Source of the DNA: Platanthera guangdongensis
Lineage: Eukaryota > Streptophyta > Magnoliopsida > Asparagales > Orchidaceae
Assembly (NCBI GenBank): GCA_039583875.1
Contig: CM077162.1
Span: forward strand, 166,179,220 to 166,243,219
Direction: 5' to 3'
Length of the DNA: 64,000 bases
Position 1 is the stretch's first letter, and every line of letters begins with the position of its first letter. Shown here piece after piece: positions 11,674 to 24,095 of the stretch. Under the pieces are notes generated by a model. That model searched no databases and had not been told where the DNA came from. It saw nothing but the letters and a program-made list of their open reading frames with translations. Made by a program: the position numbers and the translations under genes.

Positions 11674-14600
11674 TGTAACATCTCATTTCCAACTAGACCC
11701 CTAAGAATGGTTTTGGCCATGACTAGGTCATGACAAACCCTAGGAAGCCAGTAATGAGTCAAGAGATAGGGGACAGAAAGGTGGGGGATCACCATGGTCT
11801 GCAAATAGTAGAATTCTGAACCATGGTTTAGGATGACCATGGGCTACACCTTGACCCCAAGACCCTACCACAACACCCCTAATACCTTGGGAGGCCCATT
11901 AGAGCCATAAGGACACATTGGGGGCAGCCCTAGAGGCCAGGTTGACCCAAGTCAACTCAAGCTCCTAATCTGGTCAAAGTACCCTTACTAAGGGTATGTG
12001 ACCTCCAAAGTGCAGGGTAACCCTACATAACCCTTCCTAGACCTTAGGGGAGGCCAATGGGTCACCAAGGACCCAATGGGGTCAACCCAAATGGTTTTGT
12101 TGACCCAAGTCAACTCTGGCCCTAAAATGATCAAAGTGCCCTTACCAAGGGGCATGTGACCCCCAAGATGCCCAACCAACCTTACTCAAGTCTTCCTAGA
12201 CCTTAAGGGAGTCCAATAGGTCACCAAGGACCCATTGGGGTCAACTCAAATGGTCATGTTGACCAAGGTCAACTCTATTCTAGAGATAGGTCAAATTAGC
12301 CTGAATGAGTCAACCCAAGCTCAACCCCTTTTTCCTTTTAAGTTAACCACAACATAATGAAATATTATGGGTGGAAAGGGCTGCCAATAGGCTGGGGAGT
12401 CCACATGGTCAGTTTTGGTGACTAGGAAAGAGAGAGAAAGCTTCATCCCACACTAATGGAGGAGAGAGAAAAGGGGAAATTGAGTTGAAGGAGGAGATTG
12501 GCCAAGGAAAGGCCAATGGTCCCCATTGATGGCAGCATTCATCTCCTCCAGTGAAGGGGAGGAGTTTCCAGCCGTTTTCCTGGCTGTCAAGGGGCAGTTA
12601 CAGCCTCCACCATCATGGCCGAAGCAAGCCTTTAATGGCCATGATGGCCATGGCAGTTTCTCCCATTCTTCTCCCCCTCTGATGATTTAAACACCACCAG
12701 TGAGTGTGGGGGAGAATTTCCCAATCCTTAACTGAAGAAATCCGGCGAGTTTACTGGGAGATTGCAGAAATCCGATCGGCGGCGCCACCACCATGTCAAC
12801 CCGCAGATCCGCTCGTCTCCAGGCCGCCAACAAGGTCCTCCTCCTCCTCTTTTCTCATGGGCAGATCTTAGGTTTCATTAGGGCCGAGGTTCGGGCTCAA
12901 TTGAGCCCGATCCAATTCAGAAAATTCATGGCTTTCGGCCGAGAAATTTCTTGGTTGGATCGCCGGAATCCGCCCCTCCGGCGGCTGTGCCGCCGTCTGG
13001 CGATAGCCACCACCTCAACGGAGGTGATGGTGGCGGTGGCCGGCCGGGGAAGGGACTGGGTGGCCGGCGGCAGACGTTTGAAGTCGGCACAGGAAGGAGA
13101 AATCCTGGCCGTTGGCTCATCGGGGACGATGACCCCGCGCCGTTGATCTGCGCCAAGATTCGCGCGGCATCAATCAGATACTTAGGATTTAAATGAATAT
13201 TATTTCATTTCTATCACATTTGATGTATTTAATGTATTTAATTTTTAAAAATACTTAGGGACCCTGAATGGAAATCTGCGCAACATGAAAATTGTATCTT
13301 AGGGTGTCTAGTTTGTAGCAAAAATTGTTTGGACCCTTTTGGGCCACTGGTTAGACCAGGGTACCCTTTTTGGTAGGACCTATACCTAGACCTAAACAGA
13401 AATTATGTTTGGTGCCCACACTTCATGCCTTGTCCAAACAAGTTGAACTTTGGGCAGTGAGAAGGTCTTAGTCATATCTAGAACCTGTCCAAAATTTAGA
13501 ATTTTTGGAGAACATTTTTCTATAGTTTTTAGAAAAATTTAATAAATCATGATTAATTTAATTATGTGACCTAACTAATTTAAAACTCCCCCAAATTTTG
13601 GTGGGTGGTCTTAGATGACATGATAGGTATAGGGTTAAAACTTTAGCTCATTTGGAGATGTTTAGGATAGGTAATTTACCCACCCTATATATGACCCTAT
13701 AAGGGTATTTTGGTCAAAAACCACTATTTGATGGTTGAGTGGCCAAATTCCCTCATCAGAGGCTGCAATTTTGGCCACTGATATACTTTGACTTTTTACA
13801 CTCACTTATGAAGTTTGGAGTGGTTTGGACTAGGGTAGCCCTAGAATTTTAGGGTAGGCCCTTTAGGGTAAGTTTCTAGGGTTTGAGGAATTTGGGGTCA
13901 AAAGACCTTGGATGGGCTTGAAACTTGGGACAGATGTCCATAGGGTTACTATGGTCCTGTGGTTAAAATTTTAGGGCATTTGGAAGACTTTAAATCCCTT
14001 AAATCTATAACCCTAGTTTAGGGCACTAGCTTTGAAATCATAAGTTCTAATACCAACACTTTCTGAAAAGGGCTGAGTTTTTGAATGGGTAGTTGTTTAG
14101 GGTATATACATCTCTGGAAATTTTATAATAAATTTTGGATGAATATTTATGGTACTTTATTCACAAAGTCATGTTTTACAATTTCCACTTAGGAATTTTT
14201 GGAGATAAATATACTTGATTAAATCTGATGAAACTTAGCAAAGGGGCTTGTAATAATGGTACCCATCTCTGTAAATTCTTATGAAATTTTTGAAGAATTA
14301 TATTTAGTAGTTGCTTCTTTAATTATTTAATTCTATGGAACTTTGGTAAATTTAATAATGACATTTAGATGGTCTGAAAAATTTTAATTTCTTCATCATG
14401 ATGTTTCTAGTTCCTTATGAAGCCCTAGTAATTTTTACATAATTATTGGAGACATATTTGTGGCACTTCCTTCATTATATTTGATCTTGGGAATTATTTT
14501 CAATAAATCTTTTAGAGGTCAAGAACTATATGGAAAATTATGACAATTGGCAACCAATACTATTTCTCTGTTATTTAGTGGATAAAAATTTTTGGAGGCC

Positions 14601-16636
14601 ATTACCTGAGCAAATCTTATGGTTCATGTTCAAATTAACTATGGCCTAGTTGTTGAGGAAAATTCAATAAATAGTAGATTAATTAGGAAAAATATAATTT
14701 TCTGAATTTTGACTATATTTATCATAATAGACCTCTGGTAAAATTTGTAGAGTTATTGGAGGAGAATTTAGAGTATCACCTATTGAGTACATCATGTAGC
14801 TTAAGTGGTCTGCATATAGCAAAACTGCAGGATTTCATTTGGATGTGAATTAGGGCACGTATGATGGGTCTTGATGGTTTGCTGTAAGAACAAGTGGAAT
14901 GGGCTGCATCTTTGGAAGATGAGTGAGTAGGGTGTGGTTTTGTCTAGGGTTTGAAGGCGTTCGGGTCCGACGAAAGATCGTCCTACCCAAGGAGAGTTGG
15001 AGTCAAATCACCCTAGGATTAGCATATCGAAACATGAGAAAATAATGGGTAAGGGAATCAACCAATAATAAAATAAGTACCTTGCGAAAGGGAACGCTGG
15101 GCGTAATCCCAACACAGTTCCTAGTGCCCCTTGAGAGCCCTTCACAGGGAATACCGGGGGCAGTCCTGGGTTAACGTAAACTATTTAACAAGCTGAAAAG
15201 AGTAACTTAGTAATTAGGGTTGCACATTTCACAGACACTGATGGCACGGGATGTTAGCTGGGAGATTCGACTCGGATGGTTAAAGACGGACTTTGGGTCC
15301 GGGGAGCTTCGGCTCGATTGTTTGAGACGGACGTGTTGGTCCGGGGAGATTCGGCTCGGGTTTTGATTACGCTAAATTTGCATGTGCATAAAAGGAATGA
15401 TATTAAGGTGGTGGGTCTTCGGTATTGGAGGATCTTAGCACAGACACCAATCCGTTGACTCGGCAAGTGTTGTGATAGCACTTCGCCAATAGAAGTCCGG
15501 TGCGCCAGCCGGCAAGAGTACGCAGGAGTCCGCTTGTGCACCTGCGTTGAGGCGTACGATAGGTCTGACCAGTAGTGCTATACTGGTTTAGAGGTGGGCG
15601 AGGCCCAACCCACCGCTTCCGTCTGCCACTACGGAGGTATCCTGGGAGGTGAGGCTCCAGAAAAGGGGAACTAAAGGTCTGTGTGCACAGAGTCGGGTGT
15701 GTGTGTTGCACTTGCTTGATCCATCATACCCACTTGCATGTCATAGCATAAGCGATTCATTTAACCTTCGACACCTAAAATATAAGTGGTATGGGACACT
15801 TATACATTAGGCCCTACAAAACGACCCCTTGGTCTATAAGCTTGTGTGGGCAAGTTTATAAATTAAGGTTAATTTTCTTTACATATATATTGCTGTTAAT
15901 AACCGACACCCCAACGTATAAATTGGTATGGGACTCTTTATACGATGGGAGCCTTGCAAAAGACCCCTTGCTTATATGTACCCATATAAGTTAAGGTCAC
16001 TTTACTTTACTTGTTTACAATATGATTAATTACTATATAAATTGCTAGTTTTAGGTCCACCGTCACCTGCATTTGATATACTCTCCACTTTCAGTCCTCC
16101 CTTTCTTCCTCTCCGCTCGGTGCCTAGGAGCCACGGGGGAAGGGGTGGGGGATGATAGGACTTAGTCTTTTAGACTAACGGTTTTCGAACCACATCATTT
16201 AGGGGATCGCGGAGCCCAGATTGGAGGAGCAGCCCCAGAGGTTGACACGCTTGGAGATAGGGCAGTCTAGCACAGGAGTTCAGACAGCTGGGACCGTGAG
16301 GCCCTTACTCTAGTAGTTTTTATTTTATTTCCTCATGAGAGATCTTGTGGTGAGGAATTGATGTATCGGGCATAAGCCCTTATTTACAGTGCTTGGTTTT
16401 GTGGACTCTCCCATCGTGGAGATATTTTACTTGATGTGATATTTCTGTGGACTTTTACTTAGAGTTTTGCTGCGCATGATATTACTCTAATTTTGTTACT
16501 ATGCTACGATCGAATTTGGCCGGCAGAAACGGCGTTTTGTGGTGATGCCGCTTCAAGGCGTGAAGGAGTCACCGCAAAACGGCGGTTCTGGGCCTAAGAC
16601 CCCGGTGTCGAGAAGGAAAAAAAATGGGGTCTTACA
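11674..16636 (+). repeat. 3' LTR of Gypsy A (4963 bp)
   Basis: Near-identical copy of 1589-6550, starting TGTAACATCTC and ending GGGTCTTACA, followed by the target duplication TCAAC (16637-16641). It keeps the dyad cluster and the candidate exon (12793-12834) with unchanged coding. Near-identity over almost 5 kb points to a young insertion; exact divergence needs alignment. Confidence 0.95.
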
Positions 16637-16641
16637 TCAAC

Positions 16642-16906
16642 TGAGTCCAACACTTGTCCGCGGATTAACCACCAATCCGCCTGGTTACTTCAATAACAGC
16701 CTATCTGCAGAACCGCAGACTGAGCTGAGCACCGCCACCAGATCGCCAAGACAGACCACCCAGGCCGCTCCAATAGACACCCAAGCCGCCAAGTCTACTC
16801 TGGCCACAGACCACCCAAGCCGCATCGTCAGTCCATCCAGGCCGCTAACTCAGACCGCCCAGTCCGCGCGGTCTGCTCAATCAACCACTTTCACTTCATA
16901 ATTTCA
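16642..16906 (-). repeat. Copia-type LTR remnant, distal half
   Basis: Continues the motif-rich sequence cut at 1588 by Gypsy A. Repeated CCGCC, CCAAGCCGC and CAGACCGCCC-like motifs fill it. On the minus strand it begins TGTTGAAATTATGAAG, a typical Copia LTR start. Together with 846-1588 it would give an LTR of about 1 kb. The terminal position is inferred from the TG start only. Confidence 0.45.
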
Positions 16907-17047
16907 ACAATTTCTTCCATAAATTAAAGTTGGGTGCAAGTACTTCTACTAACAAATTTTTACTGGCTATAAAAACAATTTTATAGTTATTTAATTGGAA
17001 ATTATATTTTATAATAAAAGTAAAGATTCATTAATTTAGGGTATTAA

Positions 17048-17175
17048 GGCTCCATTTGGTGGGACTTATTTTCACCGGTCAAGCGGTTACGACCGCATGA
17101 ATCCGACTAATTAAGGTCTGATTCATGCGGTCGTAACCGCTTGATCAGTGAAAATAAGTCCCACCAAACGGAGTC
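17048..17175. mobile_element. Tourist-like MITE (PIF/Harbinger type), near-perfect palindrome
   Basis: A 128-bp element that folds back on itself almost completely. It begins GGCTCCATTTGGTGGGAC and ends with the complementary GTCCCACCAAACGGAGTC, with arms of about 55 bp meeting at a short CGACTAATTAAGGTC centre. The TAA trinucleotide flanks both ends (17045-17047 and 17176-17178), the target duplication expected for PIF/Harbinger elements. It has no coding capacity and would depend on a transposase elsewhere. Confidence 0.85.
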
Positions 17176-17439
17176 TAAGTCACTAATTAATTTTTATTTG
17201 ATTAACCGTTAATATTTTATTTATAATTATATCTTGTTATCACAATCAGAATTTTATTATAAATATTAATGCATTCCACACCATCATTACACTATTTATT
17301 TAGGGTGCGGTTATAAGCAAATCATATTTCGCTTCTAGCAAATCAAAAAATATTCAAAATATTAATATTTATGTTATTTGAAATGATTTCTCGCAAACCC
17401 TATTTCCCTTTGTGCTTTTTCAAATTGCGACTTCTACAT

Positions 17440-17835
17440 GCATTTTTATAAGAAGTGTTCAACACTTTTTTAATTTAAAGCCGTTTAGGCCCCCGAAAAA
17501 AGTCACACAGAACCCGGGCATCCGCACATATGTTCGACGTGACTTTTTAGGGGGCAAATCGGTGGTCTAAATTGCTTCAAATCAAAAAGTGTTCAACATG
17601 AAAGTCGAGATCTACAACTTTTATGTTGAACACTTTTAAATTTGAAGTCATTTACTTCCCCGATTTGGCTCGCGAAAAATGTCACGCCAAACCCGGGCGT
17701 CCGTACATATGTTCGGCGTTACTTTTTTCGGGGGTCATATTGAGGATCTAAATTTCTTCAAATGAAAAAGTGTTCAACATAAAAGTTTTAGATCTCGTCG
17801 AGATCTACAACTTTTATGTTGTATAATTCTCATGA
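17440..17835. repeat. Tandem hairpin repeat with AAGTGTTCAACAT core
   Basis: Two diverged units of about 160 bp. Each carries a hairpin with GGCCCCCGAAAAAAGTCAC and its approximate complement around CCCGGGCRTCCG, bounded by AAGTGTTCAACATRAAAG motifs. The 3' end is a near-perfect palindrome over ACAACTTTTATGTTG and its complement, centred on CTCGTCGAG (about 17797). A related fold-back lies at 22926-23240. No protein coding is evident. Confidence 0.6.
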
Positions 17836-18438
17836 AAATGCACATATAAGACGCTGTTCAAAAAGACATGTATATTCTTATATACATTTAACTCGTATGT
17901 ACAACACACCCTTATAAGAATTAAAAATCAAATATATTTTGGGGCACCTGCAACTCAATTTCGAAGCCAAATGATATAGTATAGTACAAATATTTTTTTT
18001 GGAAGTTTTTTGTAATTTTTTTGAGTTTTTTGTTATTAACCAATTGATTTTCAAATAGTCATTTTCAAATTTTATGATGTGTTAGTAATAATGATTTGCT
18101 AACAACGAAAATGAATTTGCTAATAACAGCACCCTTTATTTATTATTAATATATTCCATTCCTTCATAGAAACTATGACACACAAAGATTTTAACTGTCT
18201 TTTAGCAAACAATCTCATGTTATTATAAACTAAGCTCTGTAATTATTAGTCAAAAATCAAAAATATTATTCATAAAACATCTTCAAATTACTTGGAAGAG
18301 AGAGAGAGAGATCACCTAAATTTGGAAGAAAGATTATGAGTGATGCTACTGAAATCATTCTTAGGGAGATCTTCATGACTAATTGTGATTGTGGGATACA
18401 ATGATGTGTTGTAGTTGCACAACTCTTTGTAGCCTAAT
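17836..18438. other. AT-rich non-coding stretch
   Basis: No recognisable gene or repeat apart from short A/T runs and a (GA)n run near 18298-18311. It separates the hairpin repeats from the minus-strand TATA box beside the minisatellite. Confidence 0.5.
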
Positions 18439-18453
18439 CTTATTTATATATAC
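18439..18453 (-). promoter_or_regulatory. Minus-strand TATA-like box beside the minisatellite
   Basis: The minus strand reads GTATATATAAATAAG. It lies about 90 bp downstream, in the minus direction, of the palindromic 18-bp minisatellite, the same motif-cluster-then-TATA order as in the LTR promoters of this window. No gene is recognised downstream, so a promoter role is inference. Confidence 0.3.
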
Positions 18454-18539
18454 ATTAAGTTCCTAAAAATAGAAATGGACGTTGAAATTTGACTATAGTC
18501 GTATACTTCCCTAATTTTGACAGGCACGGGCCTTCGGCC

Positions 18540-19117
18540 CGGGTGGAATTTGTCGTGGGTGTGACATATGTCGTGAGTGCGACATTTGTTGTCGGTGTGA
18601 TATATGTCGTGGGTGCGACATTCGTCATGGGTGAGACATTCGTCGTGGGTGCGACATTCATCGTGGGGCGACATTCGTCGTGGGGGCGACATTCGTCATG
18701 GGCGCGACATTCGTCGTGGGAGCGAAATTCGTCGTGGGCGCGACATTCGTCGTGGGCGCGACATATGTCGTGGGCGCGACATATGTCGTGGGCGCGACAT
18801 ATGTCGTGGGCGCGACATATGTCGTGGGCGCGACATATGTCGTGGGCGCGACATATGTCGTGGGCGCGACATATGTCGTGGGCGCGACATATGTCGTGGG
18901 CGCGACATATGTCGTGGGGGCAACATTTGTCGTGGGCGGCGACATTTGTCGTGGGCGGCGACATTTGTCGGGGGCGACAACATTTGTCGTGGGCGGCGAC
19001 ATTTATCGTGGGCGGCGACATTTATCGTAGGGGGTGTTTTTGGTCGTGGATGTGGCATTTGTCGTGGGTGCGGCATTTGTCGTGGGTGCGACATTTGTCG
19101 TGAGTGCGACATTTGTA
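18540..19117. repeat. 18-bp minisatellite with a 12-bp palindrome
   Basis: Tandem array whose core (about 18745-18915) is near-perfect copies of GTCGTGGGCGCGACATAT, 18 bp each, so that CGACATATGTCG, a perfect palindrome, recurs every unit. Both flanks are degenerate units such as CGACATTCGTCGTGGGTG. Because 18 is a multiple of 3 the array is open in several frames on both strands, giving long SWARHM-type or AHDICR-type peptides that are artefacts. The sharp rise in GC against AT-rich flanks is conspicuous. Confidence 0.9.
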
Positions 19118-22100
19118 GTGATAGTACCATAAATGCCGATCTGAAGCACAATTATAATCCACCGAACAATAAAAAAATCACAAATACAATAATCACATTT
19201 AATAGAAAATAAACACATTTATGTCTTATATTTGAATGAAATCTTAAAAGGTCTTAGATCACGGCAAATATACACATACATGAACTAAATAAGAGAAGAA
19301 GAAATTATCAAGTATAGAATTTCTTTTTCATCCATGAACCATATAATTCTAAGAAAAGAACCACCACCAAATATTCAACGTCAAAATCCAATCACAGAGC
19401 TCGAAAAAGTAGAAATCCATAGCATTTCGGAAGGAAATATGGTACGAAAGAAAGATTACCAAGTAACATTTTTTAATTCAATAAAAAAACACATACCATA
19501 ATATCCAACCCACGAAATGTTGAGAGCAACATACCCCAAAACTTTAGAGCCCTGAATCGTTGGTAAAAGTAGAATCATACATTTAGGAATCAATAAAAGA
19601 AGAAATACATTATTAGGAATTTAAATCTTTGTGTTCACATGAATAACAACTTCTTTAATAGTGTAGATTATAGAAAATAAGATTATGATAATAAGTTTGA
19701 CCTCAAATCTATGATATTGATCCACAATAGCTTCAATATTGCTTAAAACAGGCATGAGTTGCATCTTCCTGCACCAAATAATTGTCATATTTTGACCATA
19801 ACATATTTATTAGTCATTATAAAAAAGAAGACTATGTTAGCAAGTCTGACCTCAAATCATCATAGTTCCTCATTTGGTAGCTTAAAGAATGCAGACCATT
19901 TTGCTCCCATAAATGCTGACTAATGAGTGCTCTTAACAATTGCAATATAGCAAGATAAAAATTCAATAATATTCATAAAGCTTGATCCCCATAAATCTTG
20001 GAATCATGGGCAGTTTTCCTTGAATCCATAAAACAACTAAACAATATTTATGAAGAGCATCATCAGTTGGGAGGAGTGCTGCAACGTGAGTAACTTAAAG
20101 ATCCTATTAATCATGCTATTACGTCATTAGAATTGGATGTAGTTTTGTGGCTGCTCTGAATAGAAAAGTAATGAGAGGATTTGTTAGAGCGTGATGAAGC
20201 AGTTGGAGAATGCCCCACAATAGGAAGGAGGAATCAGTCGACCATGGAGGAGTCCCAAAGGTTTTCAAAATAATATAATTGTTCATCCAAATGAAGCGTA
20301 TATGATATGGTTATGTGATTATTTAAATAATTTGTTGAAAGTCTACGGTCACAACTTACAATTTCTTTGACTTGCTCAGTATTTCCTGAAACAGGGAGGT
20401 AATGGAATCAAAATAAAAAACTTGGATGATGGAACAAAGAGAAAATCAATATTATCAAAAGTAATAGTTATGAAATATAAGAATAGAGGTGATTGTGAGT
20501 AAATTGGCATGACATTAAATTTCTGATGCCAATAAAAACAACGGTCGACAACATGTGATCCTTCGAAACCTAGTGAAAGAATGGAAGCTACTTGTTGAAG
20601 GCTAGAATAGAAATTTGGATTTGGATTTGCAAGATCATCATTCATAATAACTTTCATTAAATACTTGCTATTGAAAAACTGATATGATGAACAAAAAAAA
20701 TGATCGTCATTTCTCATCTGAGCATAGAAGCCCCAGAAAAAACAAAATCTAGGCTAAAAGAATTTCTGAAGCAAACTATTTAGTTGAGATGAAATAAATG
20801 ACGCGCCTCTTATCCCCATGCCAAACATGTTGTAGATATAGTCACGTTCCATCCTATTCTCAAAGATAGATAAATAACATCCAAGAAGCACAAAATTAAA
20901 GCATTCAAGCAAATATGCGGCAATGCCAAGCAGAGAACACCAACAACTTTATTGCCCAAAAAATCTGAACACTGCAAGCATGACAAATTATAAATTGATA
21001 ATGAAAATGAGCATATGTGAAATAAAATGAACGAAATCTGAAGATGAAGTAGATAGTTATATAGTAAAATTATAATTAGAAATCTGTAATAAGATGGTCA
21101 TTGTGAAATTGCGGTCATAAAACTGTAATCTGAAGCAATTATCTCAAACAATTCCCCAAAAATTTCCAACCAACTTCAAATGTAGTTTCTACACTTGACG
21201 AAAATTTAATGCTTTATGCAGGAAGCAACAAATTAGACAACTGATTTAAGATATTAGAATATCTTAAGAGCAAAAGAATTGGTGATAATATTATTTACAT
21301 ATATAATTGTTTTGTCAATAATGACTGCCAATTCCCAAACATAATTCGAAAATAGAAATACCTTGAAGCCTTTAGGTTGATATTTCCTGAAAGTTAATTA
21401 TTCACGTGCTATTGCGCATTGTCGTTGAATCTGACCTGTAAGATCATAATTAAATGCAAAGAGAAGATTATTTTGAAATTGAAATCAGTGAGTCATGAAA
21501 ACAATTAAATAAAATAAAGAAATGGAATGTGAACCAGGATTAATCAATCAGATAAAATCAAAAAGGGAGGCAGAGCTACCAACTTGATCATTTGAGTTTT
21601 GAATAATAGAGATTTCAGAAGACGTATACGCTTAAATTAAAAGTAGGAAGAAGAGAAACTTTCAACAATTCAGCCGAAATATGGTATATTTGTGGCAAAT
21701 ATGGAATGTGCAGGTGCCGATGTCGTTGAGGAAGTAGAAGATGCACCTTTGGCACAAAATGCATTGCTGAAATATAAGAAGCCAAATAAAATGTCAATAT
21801 AAGACAAATTTTGTACAAGCTACTACACACTGACTGCACAAAGGATCTTGAATTTAAAGTTGAACAAAGATAATGAGTAAAAAGATATCTTGAGAGGCTC
21901 AAAGCAAATAAATTCATTGAGAAGCTTACATGCACATCCCCCCCCCCCCCCCCCCCCCCCCACAAAGCCTATATTATAAAGCCAAAGAAAGTTGATTCCA
22001 CATCCAGATTATTATATTAGTTTGCTATGAGATGAGGAAGGTATGTACCAAATGAGGCATAATAACCTACTTGAAATAAACCATTCATTAGGCCATGAAA

Positions 22101-22737
22101 CCAATAAATCACCTAAATATGATCTGCATAATTTTAAAAACGAAAATAAAAATGGGAAATAGAAATAGATTCCATAGGTTGTCAGAACTCCAGATTGCTC
22201 TGCATCCAGGTTAGATTGAAGGAGGAGCGGCGGTTCAACCAGGTGCATGCCTTCATCGATGTACAGGGCAGGCTTCACTACCCTTACTTTCCAGATGTAC
22301 TGGGCATGTTTGAGAAAGTGGTAACATATTGTCGTCGGAGAAGGTGCGCTGAGATAAGCATCGGAGCAGGAAGTTCGTGACTCCGGAAGACGACGGCGGC
22401 GAGGTAGGGCTTTCCGCTCCAGGAGACGACGTCGATTTTTGGGATAGAGCAGAAATGGCTGTCAACGTTTGAGAGAGGGAAGTTGCAGCGCCATCAAGGG
22501 CTTTTCGCCGCCGGATGACCTTTCCTCGTGAGGGTGTTTCATCGTGGAAATGGAGGGAAGCTATTTTATCAGGGAAGGATTTGTCGTGGTAGGGTTTTGA
22601 TTGTGTTAAAGGGGCGGCGGGTTAATAAAGCATGGGATGATGGTTCATTCGTGTATTTGTTGAATGGCTGTGATGATTTTGATGTCTATTTACCTAGGCA
22701 TTTGAAGGATGTGATATTTCTTTTAATATAGTATATA
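19118..22737. other. AT-rich region without a recognisable gene
   Basis: About 3.6 kb of AT-rich DNA. Minus-strand open stretches exist (for example about 20376-20717 and 21615-21900) and could be exons of a decayed or unrecognised gene, but no domain or motif supports this. A run of 24 C lies at 21938-21961. No transposon termini were found. Confidence 0.4.
22253..22500 (-). other. Possible 5' exon of an unrecognised minus-strand gene
   Basis: GC content rises and one minus-strand frame is open and rich in Ser, Pro and Thr (about 22280-22500; SALSQKSTSSPGAESPTSPP), like an organelle transit peptide. It ends at a CTGGAAA|GTAAGG donor-like site near 22284. No downstream exon can be named, and another frame, without splicing, is also open here. 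I do not recognise a product. Confidence 0.2.
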
Positions 22738-22745
22738 GATATATA

Positions 22746-22810
<65 letters not shown>
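22738..22810. repeat. (TA)n microsatellite
   Basis: About 70 bp of almost pure TA dinucleotides, immediately followed by the CGAGTGATAGG terminus of a GC-rich cassette. Confidence 0.95.
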
Positions 22811-22811
<1 letters not shown>

Positions 22812-22925
22812 GAGTGATAGGTACGGGCCTCCATCCCAATGGCCATGCGCCACAGTACCCGTCGGGGACGGCGGGTTTCGCCCGCCCACCCGCTCGAAGC
22901 CTGCCCCAGCCCATCCGGCCCATCC
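22811..22925 (+). repeat. GC-rich cassette with CGAGTG terminus (family F2)
   Basis: Begins CGAGTGATAGGTACGGGC at the end of a (TA)n tract, then AATGGCCATGCGCCACAGTACC and a GGGTTTCGCCC hairpin. Related cassettes with a CGAGTG end against a dinucleotide tract lie at 28506-28692, 31442 onward and 33590-33658. It is non-coding; I infer the terminus of a mobile repeat. Confidence 0.55.
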
Positions 22926-23240
22926 TTTTTGGGGTCAAGATGGTTTCAAAATGAAAAGTGATCAACATGAAAGTTGTCGATCTCGGAAGAGACAAACAAC
23001 TTTCATGTTAATCATTTTTTGATTTGGAGCCGTCTTGTCTTCCGATTTGGGCCTCGAAATCAGGGGGCGGTGAGAGTGCTACAGTAAAGCCTCTCGCGCC
23101 CCCGATTGTGAGGCCCAAATCGGAAGCTAAGAGGGCTCCAAATCAAAAGGTGATTAACATAAAAGTTGTTCGACTCGCCAAGATCTATAACTTTTATGTT
23201 GATTACTTTTCGTTTTGAGACAATCTTGACCCCCAAAAAA
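22926..23240. repeat. Fold-back element, arms about 150 bp
   Basis: Starts TTTTTGGGGTCAAGAT and ends with the complement ATCTTGACCCCCAAAAAA-like block. The arms pair through CGATTTGGGCCTC/GAGGCCCAAATCG and meet at a loop near 23077-23090. Each arm has its own AACATGAAAGTTG or AACATAAAAGTTG hairpin, shared with 17440-17835. It has no coding potential and is a fold-back or MITE-like element, or an inverted repeat able to give double-stranded RNA if transcribed. Confidence 0.7.
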
Positions 23241-23469
23241 TCTTGTTCGTACACCCTCACCGTATGTTTGTCGTCGCCAAAGCTTCTTTTTAGTCCCACA
23301 CCGCCCGTTCAATTAGAAATTTCGGGTATATATTGATCTTTCCACAATTAGTGTTTGTAATAAGGTATGCTGGTAGGCTTGCGGGCTTGCGGGCCGAATT
23401 GCGGCTTGGTTGGTTGAATGCGTGGTGATGGCGGCCTGGCAGACATGATTGCATGGTTTTTTAAAGCTT

Positions 23470-23660
23470 TATGCCTTATAGGGGTACAATTGTAACTTCA
23501 CATAGGTTTTAGGACCCTAGTAGTAGGTTTAGGAGCCCTAGTAAAATATGGGAGAGAGGTTGGTTTGATCAGACGGCTGCTGATATAATGGAAGAGATCA
23601 GACGGTCATTGTTTTTCCACTAATTTTGAACTCAGGCTATTTGCAGACCTCAGTATTCTT
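23470..23660 (+). repeat. Left outer arm (family F1) around the Mutator-like element
   Basis: Contains CACATAGGTTTTAGGACCC, CTAGTAGTAGGTTTA and GATCAGACGGCTGCTGATAT and runs into an imperfect (TA)n tract. The complement of these blocks lies at 27996-28190, so the pair forms an inverted repeat enclosing both (TA)n tracts and the Mutator-like element. It resembles subterminal regions of plant MITEs. Confidence 0.55.
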
Positions 23661-23694
23661 TATATGTTTATATATATTATATATATATAATATA

Positions 23695-23729
<35 letters not shown>

Positions 23730-23739
23730 TATATATATA

Positions 23740-23774
<35 letters not shown>

Positions 23775-23923
23775 ATATTTTCTGGCCACTTAAATTAGTT
23801 AAATATGATTAATATTTTTCAGGCTATCCGAATGAATAATTAAGCTGGATGAATTAGCTTACAAGACTGTAAATCTCGAAAATTTGTCGTGATTTTTTTA
23901 ACTTATTTGTTAACTGGATATCT

Positions 23924-24003
<80 letters not shown>

Positions 24004-24032
24004 ATTATATATATATATATATATGTGTGTTG

Positions 24033-24094
<62 letters not shown>
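23661..24094. repeat. (TA)n tracts with an AT-rich spacer and a (GT)n patch
   Basis: Imperfect (TA)n at about 23661-23775, a 150-bp AT-rich spacer, then (TA)n with short (GT)n runs from 23925 to 24094. The latter ends at the left terminus of the FAR1 Mutator-like element. YIYIYI-type open frames here are artefacts of the dinucleotide repeat. Confidence 0.9.

Positions 24095-24095
<1 letters not shown>

Larger units (their letters stand above)
1589..16636 (+). mobile_element. Gypsy A: complete Tekay/Del-like chromovirus LTR retrotransposon
   Basis: A full-length Ty3/Gypsy element. The target duplication TCAAC occurs at 1584-1588 and 16637-16641. The LTRs begin TGTAACATC and end GTCTTACA. A primer-binding site complementary to initiator Met-tRNA follows the 5' LTR. 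The domain order is gag, protease, RT, RNase H, integrase, GPY/F, chromodomain, all plus strand. The two LTRs of about 4.96 kb are very long and differ only by scattered single bases (for example 1591-1600 against 11676-11685), so the insertion is recent. It landed inside an older Copia-type LTR. Three nonsense codons (6929, 9517, 11020) interrupt the genes, so this copy cannot make full-length proteins without readthrough. Confidence 0.95.

Noticed and set aside
18489..19103. Long open frames (about 200 aa) of SWARHM, RGRDIC or VGATYV repeats on both strands
   Set aside because: They arise from an 18-bp tandem repeat whose period is a multiple of three, so several frames stay open; no start context, domain or codon bias.
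18540..19117. CRISPR-like array of regular repeats
   Set aside because: Units are contiguous without unique spacers and the context is a plant genome; it is a minisatellite.
20376..21965. Minus-strand frames of 113-116 aa as host genes
   Set aside because: No recognisable motif, AT-rich biased composition, no supporting splice pattern; left as unassigned.
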